This document shows, one piece after another, positions 6,367 to 13,106 of a DNA stretch of 13,106 bases. Both the position numbers and the translations under genes were made by a program. Below the pieces are notes generated by a model, which ran no database searches, was not told the DNA's origin, and worked only from the letters and a program-made list of their open reading frames with translations. How positions within the stretch are numbered: the first letter of the stretch is position 1; each line of letters opens with the position of its first letter. Origin of the DNA: JAZKSG01 sp964384785 (GTDB lineage Archaea > Thermoplasmatota > E2 > DHVEG-1); the NCBI GenBank assembly GCA_964384785.1, contig CAYLLH010000040.1, positions 1 to 13,106 on the forward strand. The letters run 5' to 3'.

Positions 6367-9300
6367 ATGGGAAAAAGCAATAAATCAAATAAAAAAAATA
6401 CAAAAAAAAATGTAAGTGAAAATGTTAATGACTCTTATGTTCAAAAAGAACTAGATGAATACAAAGATTTTGCTAGGAAGATAAACAAGGTTATATCAAA
6501 TATAGCCAAAGGAAACCTAAATGTCAATGTTGAAGGTGCTTATGATGGTGAGATGAAATCAATCCAGGACAACGTAAACTCAACTGTAACAGTTCTTCAA
6601 AATTTATTAAGCGAAGCAGATATGCTCAAAACTGCTGCTATCGAAGGAAAACTTGAAACTCGAGCAAATGCAAAACAGTTTAAAGGTGATTTTAAAGAAT
6701 TTGTAAACGGCATAAATGGAACATTAGATGCAGTTATTGGACCATTAAATGTTGCGGCAGAATATGTTGATCGTATCTCTGCTGGAGACGTCCCAGAGGA
6801 GATAACAGATAACTATAATGGTGATTTTAATGAGATTAAAAATAATCTTAACAAATGTATCCGTGCTGTGAATGGATTAGTTGACGAGGCAGGAAAATTA
6901 ACTGATGCTGCTGTTGCGGGTAAACTTGAAACCCGTGGTGATCCAAGTAAGTTTGGTGGTAAATGGGCTGGTATAGTAAGTGGTGTGAATGACTGTCTTG
7001 ATGCTGTTATTGGTCCTTTGAATGTTACTGCTGAGTATGTTGATCGTATTAGTAAGGGTGATATACCTGAAAAGATCACAGATGATTATAATGGTGACTT
7101 CAATGAGATCAAGAATAATTTGAATGCATGTATTGATGTTATGAATGGTCTTCTTGATGAAACTGATAAACTCATTGATGCTACTATTGAGGGTAAACTA
7201 GAGACTCGTGGCGATGCTGAGAAGTTTGAAGGCGGCTGGGGTAAACTCGTCGGCGGCGTAAATGATCTTGTAGAAGCATTTGTCAAACCGATCAATGTCA
7301 CCGCTGAGTATGTAGATAATATTTCTAAAGGTGTTATACCGGAAGAAATAACTGATACATATAATGGTGATTTCAATAAGATTAAGAATAACTTAAATAG
7401 CACAGTTAAAATGATGCGTGAACTCCTAGAAGAAACCGATAAGATCGCTACTGCAGCCGAAGAAGGAAAACTAGAAACCAGAGCCGATGCTTCCTTATTC
7501 CAAGGTGGCTGGAATCAACTTGTCAGCGGAGTTAACGGAACACTTGACAACGTTATCGGTCCATTGAATGTTACTGCCGAATACGTTGACCGGATTAGCG
7601 CAGGAGACATCCCTGAAGAAATCACTGATGAATACAAAGGAGACTTTAACGAAGTTAAAAATAATCTTAACAAATGTATCCGCGCTGTGAATGGATTAGT
7701 GGATGAAGCTAGTATGCTTACTGATGCAGCTGTTGAAGGAAAGCTTGAGACTCGTGGCGATTCTGACAAATTCGGTGGTAAATGGGCAGGAATCGTTACT
7801 GGAGTGAATGGATGTCTTGATGCTGTTATTGGTCCTTTGAATGTTACTGCCGAATACGTTGACCGGATTAGCGCAGGAGACATCCCTGAAGAAATCACTG
7901 ATGAATACAAAGGAGACTTTAACGAAGTCAAAAATAATCTTAACAAATGTATCCGCGCTGTGAATGGATTAGTGGATGAAGCTAGTATGCTTACTGATGC
8001 TGCTGTTGAAGGAAAGCTTGAGACTCGTGGCGATTCTGACAAATTCGGTGGTAAATGGGCTGGTATAGTAAGTGGTGTGAATGACTGTCTTGATGCCGTA
8101 ATTGGTCCATTGAATGTTACTGCTGAGTATGTTGATCGTATCAGTAAGGGTGATATACCTGAAAAGATCACAGATGATTATAATGGTGATTTCAATGAGA
8201 TCAAGAATAATTTGAATGCATGTATTGATGTTATGAATGGTCTTCTTGATGAAACTGATAAACTCATTGATGCTACTAAAGAAGGAGCTCTTCAAACCCG
8301 TGGCGATGCTGATAAATTCGAAGGCGGCTGGGGTAAACTTGTCGGTGGTGTAAATGACCTTATTGAGGCATTTGTCAAACCTATTAATGTTACTGCTGAT
8401 TATGTAGATAAGATTTCTAAAGGTGTCATTCCTGATGAGATCACTGATGAATACAAAGGTGATTTCAACAAAATTAAAGGCAATTTGAATAGCACTGTTA
8501 AAATGATGCGCGAGCTTCTTGAGGAAACAGATAAGATTGCTACTGCAGCTGTTGAAGGTAAACTTGAAACGAGAGCCAATGCAGATCTTTTCCAAGGAGG
8601 ATGGAATCAACTAGTAGGCGGAGTTAACCAAACCCTTGATAGAGTAATAGAACCAGTAAACGAAGCAGCAGGTATTCTAGATTATTTAGCAAAAGGAGAT
8701 CTAACACATAGAGTAACAGGTGACTATAAAGGCGATCATGCAAAAATTAAAAACAGTCTCAACCAAACAATAGACAGTCTAACAGAGAAAATATCAAACA
8801 TAAATGATAATACAGGAATTCTATCATCTTCTGCAGAAGAAATGTCATCATCAGCAGAAGAAGTAAACGCATCTGTTGAACAAACCTCGTCAACAGTTCA
8901 ACAAATGGCAGAAGGAGCAAACAGTGCAGCTGAACAATCCAATACAGTAATAGAAGAAACCAAAAAAGCAGGAAAGGCAGCAGAAGAAGGACAGAAAGCA
9001 TCTGGTGAAGTAAGCTCAAAGATGAGTGTAATAAAAACCACAACCGAAGAAGGTGCACAAAAGATATCTGCACTTGGTGAAAAAAGCAAAGAAATAGGAA
9101 AAATCGTTGATACAATAAATCAAATCAGTGAACAAACCAATCTATTGGCTCTTAACGCAGCAATAGAAGCAGCTCGTGCTGGTGAAGCAGGACGAGGTTT
9201 CGCAGTTGTTGCAGATGAAGTCCGTAAACTAGCAGAAGAAAGCGGAGATGCGACACAACAAATAAATGACTTAATCGTAGGAATACAAGGAGAAATAGAA

Positions 9301-9690
9301 GACTCCGTAAAAAGCATGGATCAAAACACCAGACAAGTAGAAGAAGGAAGCCAAGGAGTTGAAGATGCTGTTAAAGCTTTCGAAGCATTACCTCCTATAG
9401 TACAAGCAGTAGATGCCGCGGCAAACGAAGTAGCATCAGCTGCACAACAAAACGCTTCAGGAAGCGAAGAAGCAAGCTCAGCTATGCAAGAAATATCTGC
9501 ATCAATGCAACAAGTAGCAAGCGGAGCACAAGAATTAACAGATGTAGCAATGGAACTATCTAGCATAGTAAATGCTTTCAAAATAGATACATCTCAAACA
9601 CAAGATAATACAACAAAAAAAGCATCAGCTAACAAAGCTGATGCTAAAACATCTAAAAAAAATGATACAAAGACAAAGGAGAAAAAATAA
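6367..9690 (+). CDS. Soluble poly-HAMP chemoreceptor (about 17 HAMP-like modules plus MCP domain)
   Basis: The protein is 1107 residues. After a Lys/Asn-rich start (1-32), a continuous chain of HAMP-like modules runs from 33 to about 805. Two alternating kinds can be read: type A (45 residues; GPLN...VDRIS.GDIPE.ITD...GDFNEIKNNLN) and type B (46 residues; LVDEA..LTDAA..GKLETRGD...F.G.W..IV.GVN). There are nine A and eight B, with A starting at 33, 124, 215, 306, 397, 488, 579, 670 and 761. The MCP signalling coiled coil follows, about 810-1070, with tip EQTNLLALNAAIEAARAGEA near 922-941 and Glu-rich candidate methylation sites on both sides. A Lys-rich tail ends it. No hydrophobic helix long enough to cross the membrane is present, and no separate ligand domain, so the HAMP chain itself may sense or relay a cytoplasmic cue. 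cheW follows after 22 nt. The C-terminal part is closely similar to the receptor at 1-1525. Confidence 0.97.
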   Translation: MGKSNKSNKKNTKKNVSENVNDSYVQKELDEYKDFARKINKVISNIAKGNLNVNVEGAYDGEMKSIQDNVNSTVTVLQNLLSEADMLKTAAIEGKLETRANAKQFKGDFKEFVNGINGTLDAVIGPLNVAAEYVDRISAGDVPEEITDNYNGDFNEIKNNLNKCIRAVNGLVDEAGKLTDAAVAGKLETRGDPSKFGGKWAGIVSGVNDCLDAVIGPLNVTAEYVDRISKGDIPEKITDDYNGDFNEIKNNLNACIDVMNGLLDETDKLIDATIEGKLETRGDAEKFEGGWGKLVGGVNDLVEAFVKPINVTAEYVDNISKGVIPEEITDTYNGDFNKIKNNLNSTVKMMRELLEETDKIATAAEEGKLETRADASLFQGGWNQLVSGVNGTLDNVIGPLNVTAEYVDRISAGDIPEEITDEYKGDFNEVKNNLNKCIRAVNGLVDEASMLTDAAVEGKLETRGDSDKFGGKWAGIVTGVNGCLDAVIGPLNVTAEYVDRISAGDIPEEITDEYKGDFNEVKNNLNKCIRAVNGLVDEASMLTDAAVEGKLETRGDSDKFGGKWAGIVSGVNDCLDAVIGPLNVTAEYVDRISKGDIPEKITDDYNGDFNEIKNNLNACIDVMNGLLDETDKLIDATKEGALQTRGDADKFEGGWGKLVGGVNDLIEAFVKPINVTADYVDKISKGVIPDEITDEYKGDFNKIKGNLNSTVKMMRELLEETDKIATAAVEGKLETRANADLFQGGWNQLVGGVNQTLDRVIEPVNEAAGILDYLAKGDLTHRVTGDYKGDHAKIKNSLNQTIDSLTEKISNINDNTGILSSSAEEMSSSAEEVNASVEQTSSTVQQMAEGANSAAEQSNTVIEETKKAGKAAEEGQKASGEVSSKMSVIKTTTEEGAQKISALGEKSKEIGKIVDTINQISEQTNLLALNAAIEAARAGEAGRGFAVVADEVRKLAEESGDATQQINDLIVGIQGEIEDSVKSMDQNTRQVEEGSQGVEDAVKAFEALPPIVQAVDAAANEVASAAQQNASGSEEASSAMQEISASMQQVASGAQELTDVAMELSSIVNAFKIDTSQTQDNTTKKASANKADAKTSKKNDTKTKEKK
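6736..8646 (+). repeat. 273-nt HAMP-pair repeats with higher-order duplication
   Basis: Seven in-frame A+B HAMP pairs of 91 codons (273 nt) begin at 6736, 7009, 7282, 7555, 7828, 8101 and 8374. Pairs 1-2-3 reappear in the same order as pairs 5-6-7 (offset 1092 nt), and pair 4 is nearly the same as pair 5. Bases 7564-7787 and 7837-8060 differ at about 2 of 224 positions. Bases 6958-7185 and 8050-8277 differ at about 5 of 228. Other pairs are diverged at the DNA level. Confidence 0.93.
9621..9645 (+). repeat. Perfect 10-bp inverted repeat near the end of the receptor gene
   Basis: AGCATCAGCT (9621-9630) and AGCTGATGCT (9636-9645) are exact reverse complements around an AACAA loop. They lie within the low-complexity tail codons, 45 nt before the receptor stop codon and 53 nt before the cheW ribosome site. 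The mRNA could form a stable hairpin here. Confidence 0.6.
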
Positions 9691-9697
9691 TTTACCC

Positions 9698-9702
9698 GGA
9701 GG
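9698..9702 (+). promoter_or_regulatory. Ribosome binding site of second cheW
   Basis: GGAGG lies 10 nt before ATG 9713 in the 22-nt gap after the receptor stop, which fixes the cheW start. Confidence 0.85.
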
Positions 9703-9712
9703 TTAGATAAAT

Positions 9713-10540
9713 ATGCCTGTTGGAACAGAAAATAAAAGGGGTACAAAAACAAGAAGTGTAGATGACCACCAGCTTGTAGTTTTCAAAATCGCAAATGAAG
9801 AATTCGGAGTAGATATAAACGAAGTAAAAGAAATCATAAGATGGACAGATGTAACCCGTATACCAAGCACCGAATCATACATAAAAGGAGTCATAAATCT
9901 CCGTGGAAATATAGTAGTTGTTAACGACCTAGCAATGAAACTAGGTTTACCATCAAAAGAAATAGATGACGAAACACGAATACTAGTAGTAGAGGTAGGA
10001 GAAAACAACACCGTAGGAATGGTTGTGGATAGTGCTACAGAAGTACTGAGATTAGATGGAGACAAAGTAAAAGCACCACCTGAAATGGTTACTCAGGGAA
10101 TAGACCAACAATACATAGATGGTGTAGGAGTCCTAGATGAAAAAAGACTGCTAACACTACTAGATCTTGCAAAAGTAATGAAATCTCAAGATTACGAAAA
10201 AATATTAAAAGCACAAAAAATTGCGCAACAAAACATAAAGAAAAAAGAACAAAAATCAAAGACACATGAAAAAGAAGAACACAAAACTACGAAAAAAGAA
10301 GAAAAAACAGAAGAAAACAAAAAAAACGATGATACAGAAGAAAATAAAGAAAGCAAAGACATAAAAGACGGATTAAATAAAGAACACCCTAATAAAGATG
10401 CACCAAAAAAAGAGTTAAGCGATAAATCTGACTCAAAAACAAAAAACAAAAAATCCTCATCAGATGAATCTGCAAAAAAAGAAGAAACAAAAAACAACAC
10501 CAAAAAATCTGACTCAAAAACAAAAAACAAAAAATCCTAA
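9713..10540 (+). CDS. cheW: CheW adaptor with long Lys/Glu tail (paralogue of the first)
   Basis: The protein is 275 residues. The CheW fold spans about 19-156 and is very similar to the first CheW (FGVDINEVKEIIRW, YIKGVINLRG with R64, GVGVLDEKRLLTLLDL). Most differences are conservative. A tail of about 100 residues (176-275) made of Lys, Glu, Asp, Ser and Asn follows, and ends with two copies of a K-S-D-S-K-T-K-N-K-K-S unit. The start is fixed by GGAGG 10 nt upstream. Being 22 nt after the poly-HAMP receptor, it is almost surely co-expressed with it and may be its dedicated adaptor. A T-tract ends the unit. Codons here favour A in third position (ATA, GTA, GGA), more so than in the first cheW. 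The function is secure; which receptor it prefers is inferred from position. Confidence 0.97.
   Translation: MPVGTENKRGTKTRSVDDHQLVVFKIANEEFGVDINEVKEIIRWTDVTRIPSTESYIKGVINLRGNIVVVNDLAMKLGLPSKEIDDETRILVVEVGENNTVGMVVDSATEVLRLDGDKVKAPPEMVTQGIDQQYIDGVGVLDEKRLLTLLDLAKVMKSQDYEKILKAQKIAQQNIKKKEQKSKTHEKEEHKTTKKEEKTEENKKNDDTEENKESKDIKDGLNKEHPNKDAPKKELSDKSDSKTKNKKSSSDESAKKEETKNNTKKSDSKTKNKKS
10424..10538 (+). repeat. 34-bp direct repeat in the cheW tail
   Basis: Bases 10424-10457 and 10505-10538 are identical over 34 nt with an 81-nt period. They encode a repeated Ser/Asp/Lys/Asn stretch at the C-terminus. This is an in-frame low-complexity duplication, probably by slippage. Confidence 0.85.
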
Positions 10541-10605
10541 AATCATTTTTTTTATAATCAAAAAAACTGCTAAAAAAATAATTTATATACAAAAAACACT
10601 TTTTA
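10541..10605. terminator. Convergent T-tract terminators
   Basis: The 65-bp gap between the converging cheW and hydrolase genes has T8 at 10547-10554 for the + strand. For the minus strand there are A-runs near 10560-10566 and 10573-10579, plus A6 near 10591-10596. Each acts as a T-tract terminator on its strand. No GC-rich stem is seen. Confidence 0.6.
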
Positions 10606-11184
10606 TCAACTTAAATTAAACAAAGAATCTCTGATAATCCTAGCAGCATTCTCCCTTATTGGCATACCATGACCTGGATAAATAATTTTAACATCCAAAC
10701 GAGCAAGTTTCTTAAGATAAAAAACAGTCTTCTCATTATCATGATCTCTACTAGACATATTGATATTAGTATCACCTGTAAACAAAATTTTTTGTTTCGA
10801 CTCCCATAAACAAATAGAATCAGATGTATGACCCGGTGTATGAATAACCTCTAAATACCTCTCACCAGCTTTAACAAGCATACCCTCCTTTAAAACACCA
10901 TCAACATATTTTTCATCATGAAAAGCTAAAACTTTACAACCATACAACTCTTTAATCTTAGAAGCCATAAAAGTATGATCATAATGATTATGAGTCAAAA
11001 TAATCTTTTCAACCTTTTTTTTACCAACACCAGAATTAAAATTTTTAATTTTTTCTAAAACAGACCTATCTCTTCCTGCATCTATCAAAACATTAACATC
11101 ATCAATAGCATTCCAATCCCCTCTAATAAAATAAACATTAGAAGTATAAACATCAGAATCCTTTGTAAGATTGTAAACCTTCAC
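10606..11184 (-). CDS. Metallo-beta-lactamase-fold hydrolase (glyoxalase II-like)
   Basis: The protein is 192 residues, a complete small MBL-fold enzyme. The metal-binding set is present: H65-N-H67-Y-D69-H70, H119 in HTPGHT, D138 in FTGDT and H172 in YPGHG. This layout fits a dinuclear zinc or iron hydrolase of the hydroxyacyl-thioester type. The substrate cannot be told from the sequence, and some relatives are nucleases or redox enzymes. It starts at GTG 11184, with AGGAG on the minus strand 9 nt before it (11194-11198), and lies 22 nt downstream of the GNAT gene, so the two are probably one transcript. It has no clear link to chemotaxis. No signal peptide or membrane helix is seen. Fold certain, substrate unknown. 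Confidence 0.92.
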   Translation of the reverse strand: MKVYNLTKDSDVYTSNVYFIRGDWNAIDDVNVLIDAGRDRSVLEKIKNFNSGVGKKKVEKIILTHNHYDHTFMASKIKELYGCKVLAFHDEKYVDGVLKEGMLVKAGERYLEVIHTPGHTSDSICLWESKQKILFTGDTNINMSSRDHDNEKTVFYLKKLARLDVKIIYPGHGMPIRENAARIIRDSLFNLS

Positions 11185-11206
11185 AAATTTTTTCTCCTAA
11201 AAAGAC

Positions 11207-11650
11207 TTATAATTTTTTCATCCAAGTTCTAAGTTCACCAGACCACTCATAACCCATTTTTTCCCAGAAACCTTTAGCATCAGCCATAACAGAAGTCGCA
11301 TAAACTTTTCTCATACCTGTCTCCTTAGCTTTTTCTTCAATATAAGATAAAAGTTTTTTTCCAAGTTTATTACCCCTGTAATCATTATCAATTTTCACCC
11401 ATCCAATCGCCACAGATTTACCTGGTAATTTACCATGACTCAAAGTTTTTTTCTCATTAATACAAAAATCAACATTAGCAGTACCAATAACCTTCCAATC
11501 ATCCATCTTATCATGAATACAAAATAAAATATTAGAGTCCAAATTACTACCATCATCCAAATCCTTATTTTGAGATATTCCTCTTAATCTATTAAGATAA
11601 ATATCTTTATAAGATGACGATTCCAAATCAATTTTATCACCAATTTTCAT
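11207..11650 (-). CDS. GNAT-family N-acetyltransferase
   Basis: The protein is 147 residues from ATG 11650. The acetyl-CoA site motif is clear: IDNDYRGNKLGKKLLSYIEE at 87-106 (R-G-x-x-L-G for pyrophosphate binding), preceded by strand VAIGWVKI. It ends with FWEKMGYEWSG at 128-138, the usual GNAT 'F(Y)xxxGF' closing motif. The acceptor substrate is not evident. Start choice: an in-frame TTG at 11689 gives 13 more residues but lies only 9 nt beyond the cheR stop, with no ribosome site. GGTG ends 6 nt before ATG 11650. The gene sits between cheR and the hydrolase on the same strand. It may be co-transcribed with cheR, whose stop is 48 nt upstream, or use a TTATTATAT box just after that stop. Confidence 0.88.
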   Translation of the reverse strand: MKIGDKIDLESSSYKDIYLNRLRGISQNKDLDDGSNLDSNILFCIHDKMDDWKVIGTANVDFCINEKKTLSHGKLPGKSVAIGWVKIDNDYRGNKLGKKLLSYIEEKAKETGMRKVYATSVMADAKGFWEKMGYEWSGELRTWMKKL

Positions 11651-11698
11651 AACATCCACCAGATCAGCAATCAAAGAAATACTAACCAAATATAATAA

Positions 11699-12319
11699 TC
11701 ACTTTTTACGATAGATTTGACCTTTTTCAGTAACCCTTTCAAATAAAGAAGATAATTCACCAGGCAAATTCTGTGTTCTCTCCATAGCTAAATAACCCTC
11801 TGAAGAAAGAGCCCTATAAAACATATTAATCACTTTAACCCTCTGAGTTTTATTAAAATGCATAAGAACATTTTTACAAAGTATCACATCAAAACCTCTT
11901 CTAATCTCATTTAAAGACAATAAATCATGCTGTTTAAATTCAACACAATTTTTAATCTCAGAAATTAGTTCATATTTCAAACCATTATCCAAAGGCCTAA
12001 AATAATTAGCCAATATCTCAGACTCAACTCTATTAACCATTTCTTTAGGATAAATACCTTTTTTAATTGTTTCACCAAAATTACCAGTAGTATTATCTAT
12101 ATCTGTAGCAAAAATTTTTAAACGCCTAAATGCAAAATGACCAAGATTTTCTTTTAATTTAATAGCAAAAGTATAAGGCTCTTGCCCTTCAGAACAACCT
12201 GCACTCCATATGTTAATGTACCTTTTAGATCTTATTTTTGGGAGAACAATCTCGATTATTAAATCCATCACAGCGACATCTCTAAAGAAATACGAAAAAC
12301 CCAATGCATCACCATCCAC
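11699..12319 (-). CDS. cheR: CheR-type chemoreceptor methyltransferase lacking the N-terminal domain
   Basis: The protein is 206 residues. It matches the SAM-dependent catalytic part of CheR: YFFRD at 10-14, WSAGCSEGQEPYTFA at 38-52 (the SAM-binding loop), ATDID at 71-75, a beta-subdomain near 85-125 and DVILCKNVLMHF at 144-155. CheR adds methyl groups from SAM to receptor glutamates. Typical CheR proteins are about 260-290 residues and begin with a helical domain of about 70 residues; here the frame is closed by TAG immediately before GTG 12319, so that domain is absent. I saw no coding-like remnant of it upstream. TTTAAA on the minus strand about 25 nt before the GTG suggests a leaderless mRNA. 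It probably serves the two receptors in this window. Function may be altered by the missing domain. Confidence 0.9.
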   Translation of the reverse strand: MDGDALGFSYFFRDVAVMDLIIEIVLPKIRSKRYINIWSAGCSEGQEPYTFAIKLKENLGHFAFRRLKIFATDIDNTTGNFGETIKKGIYPKEMVNRVESEILANYFRPLDNGLKYELISEIKNCVEFKQHDLLSLNEIRRGFDVILCKNVLMHFNKTQRVKVINMFYRALSSEGYLAMERTQNLPGELSSLFERVTEKGQIYRKK

Positions 12320-12341
12320 CTAATTTATAAAAGAATAATAG

Positions 12342-12347
12342 TTTAAA
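12342..12347 (-). promoter_or_regulatory. TATA box of cheR
   Basis: TTTAAA (minus strand; on + within GTTTAAATG) is centred about 25 nt before GTG 12319, which puts transcription start at or next to the start codon. No ribosome site precedes the GTG. Confidence 0.45.
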
Positions 12348-12406
12348 TGAATTAAAACATTTCCCCTATTTTCTTCTAAAAAAACCACTTGAAAAATATG
12401 AAACCA

Positions 12407-12414
12407 TTTATAAA
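12407..12414 (+). promoter_or_regulatory. TATA box of the coiled-coil gene
   Basis: TTTATAAA lies about 30 nt before the GAGGAGGG ribosome site (12443-12450), giving an expected start near 12437-12440 and a short leader. It is divergent from the cheR promoter in a 142-bp shared region. Confidence 0.5.
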
Positions 12415-12442
12415 CTGTTAAATATTTACTATTTAAGTATCT

Positions 12443-12450
12443 GAGGAGGG
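12443..12450 (+). promoter_or_regulatory. Ribosome binding site of the coiled-coil gene
   Basis: GAGGAGGG, the strongest such site in the window, lies 11 nt before ATG 12462 and supports that start. Confidence 0.8.
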
Positions 12451-12461
12451 TAATAAATTAT

Positions 12462-13106
12462 ATGACGGGTTCAGAGGATATTGACGAAATTTTTTCTCAC
12501 ATAAATAAAATAAAATCAGAATACAAAAAAATGTATCAAAAAGATGAAGATACAGACTTATTTGAAGAACCCAAAAACATGTCTGATTTTGATGAAGAAA
12601 CAGTTATGTTATTAGATGAAAAACCAATAACTGAAAACTTAGAAAAACAACATCAAAAAACCAATGATTATGAAAAAAAATTATCTTTTTATGAAGCTGA
12701 GTTAAATGAAAAAAATCAACAGATCCATGAAATAACTAAAGAACTGCAAGATAAGAACTCTTTGATTGAAGAACATGTTTTTGAAATTGAAAGACTTAGA
12801 ACCCATTTATTTGATAAAAACAATGAATCAGTTTTTTCTGAAAAAAAATTAACAGATTTAGAAAAAAAGATCAACCAAAAAGATGAAGATTTGTCTTTAT
12901 TGAAAAATCAACTGCAGGAAAAAACAGACAAATTAGATTTTTTAAAACAAGAACTTGAAAGAGTAAATGATGATTTTTCAAGAAAAGAAGAAAAATTTGA
13001 GCGTATTAGAAAAAGAAATGAACGGGATAGAAAGAGAATCCAACATAAAAATAAAAAGATTAGAGAACTAAAACAAGAACTTGAGAAAATCAAAAATACA
13101 TCTAAT
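12462..13106 (+). CDS. Coiled-coil protein, function unknown (3' truncated by window)
   Basis: An open frame of 215 codons runs from ATG 12462 to the right edge without a stop. It has the window's strongest ribosome site and a TATA box at a fitting distance. Residues 1-60 are acidic and have few heptads (EDIDEIFSHINKIKSEYKKM near the start). From about 65 to the edge the chain is a charged Glu/Lys/Gln helix with Leu, Ile and Phe at heptad spacing, so a long coiled coil is expected. There is no membrane helix or enzymatic motif. Long coiled coils can be scaffold, cytoskeletal or array-associated proteins, and position beside cheR hints at a signalling or motility link, but I do not recognise a family. 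The C-terminal part, which may carry a domain, is outside the window. Confidence 0.85.
   Translation, partial: MTGSEDIDEIFSHINKIKSEYKKMYQKDEDTDLFEEPKNMSDFDEETVMLLDEKPITENLEKQHQKTNDYEKKLSFYEAELNEKNQQIHEITKELQDKNSLIEEHVFEIERLRTHLFDKNNESVFSEKKLTDLEKKINQKDEDLSLLKNQLQEKTDKLDFLKQELERVNDDFSRKEEKFERIRKRNERDRKRIQHKNKKIRELKQELEKIKNTSN

Noticed and set aside
7515..8171. Long open frame on the minus strand within the poly-HAMP gene (also 7969-8610, 7086-7403, 6813-7079)
   Set aside because: They are antisense shadows that repeat with the HAMP period and have no ribosome site or recognisable domain.
6736..8646. CRISPR-like or satellite repeat array
   Set aside because: The 273-nt units are in-frame coding repeats with protein-level conservation and no spacers.
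11651..11689. TTG 11689 as the start of the acetyltransferase
   Set aside because: It has no ribosome site and adds 13 residues not needed for the fold; ATG 11650 has GGTG 6 nt upstream. It remains possible if the gene is leaderless.
1..13106. tRNA, rRNA, integrase, transposase or toxin-antitoxin genes
   Set aside because: None was seen on either strand.

Overview
The window is AT-rich and looks archaeal. The evidence is a DUF835 domain (a mostly archaeal family), TATA-like boxes about 25 nt upstream of genes with little or no leader, T-tract ends in place of strong GC hairpin terminators, and GGAGG ribosome sites with 10-nt spacers on the polycistronic genes. A Thermoplasmatota-like or methanogen-like euryarchaeote is my best guess. 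This rests on domain content only, and no rRNA is present to test it.

The theme is chemosensory and two-component signalling. From left to right on the + strand: the 3' part of a chemoreceptor with tandem cysteine-rich PAS domains (1-1525) and its CheW adaptor (1558-2331); a small multi-zinc-ribbon protein (2441-2818); a PAS-PAS histidine kinase of the HisKA_2 type (2879-4249); a REC-PAS-PAS-DUF835-winged-helix response regulator (4282-6105); a 261-bp intergenic region with a triplicated 11-mer and a 105-nt potential stem-loop (6106-6366); a 1107-residue receptor built of about 17 HAMP-like modules with no membrane segment (6367-9690); and a second CheW (9713-10540). A convergent T-tract terminator zone follows. 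The minus strand then holds a CheR-type methyltransferase without its N-terminal domain (11699-12319), a GNAT acetyltransferase (11207-11650) and a metallo-beta-lactamase-fold hydrolase (10606-11184). Divergent from cheR, a coiled-coil gene (from 12462) runs off the right edge.

The likely circuit: the two receptors, each with its own CheW, would control a CheA kinase encoded elsewhere (no CheA, CheY, CheB or CheD is visible). The CheR could methylate receptor glutamates. The histidine kinase and the DUF835 regulator probably form a separate phosphorelay with a DNA-binding output. Both receptor-CheW pairs are homologous to each other, so the layout reflects duplication of a receptor-adaptor cassette. 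No visible part of either receptor has a transmembrane segment, so sensing of cytoplasmic signals is likely.

The points most worth following up are the structured leader before the poly-HAMP receptor, the layered internal duplication of that receptor, the cysteine ladder in the PAS domains, the N-terminally reduced CheR, and the DUF835-winged-helix output.
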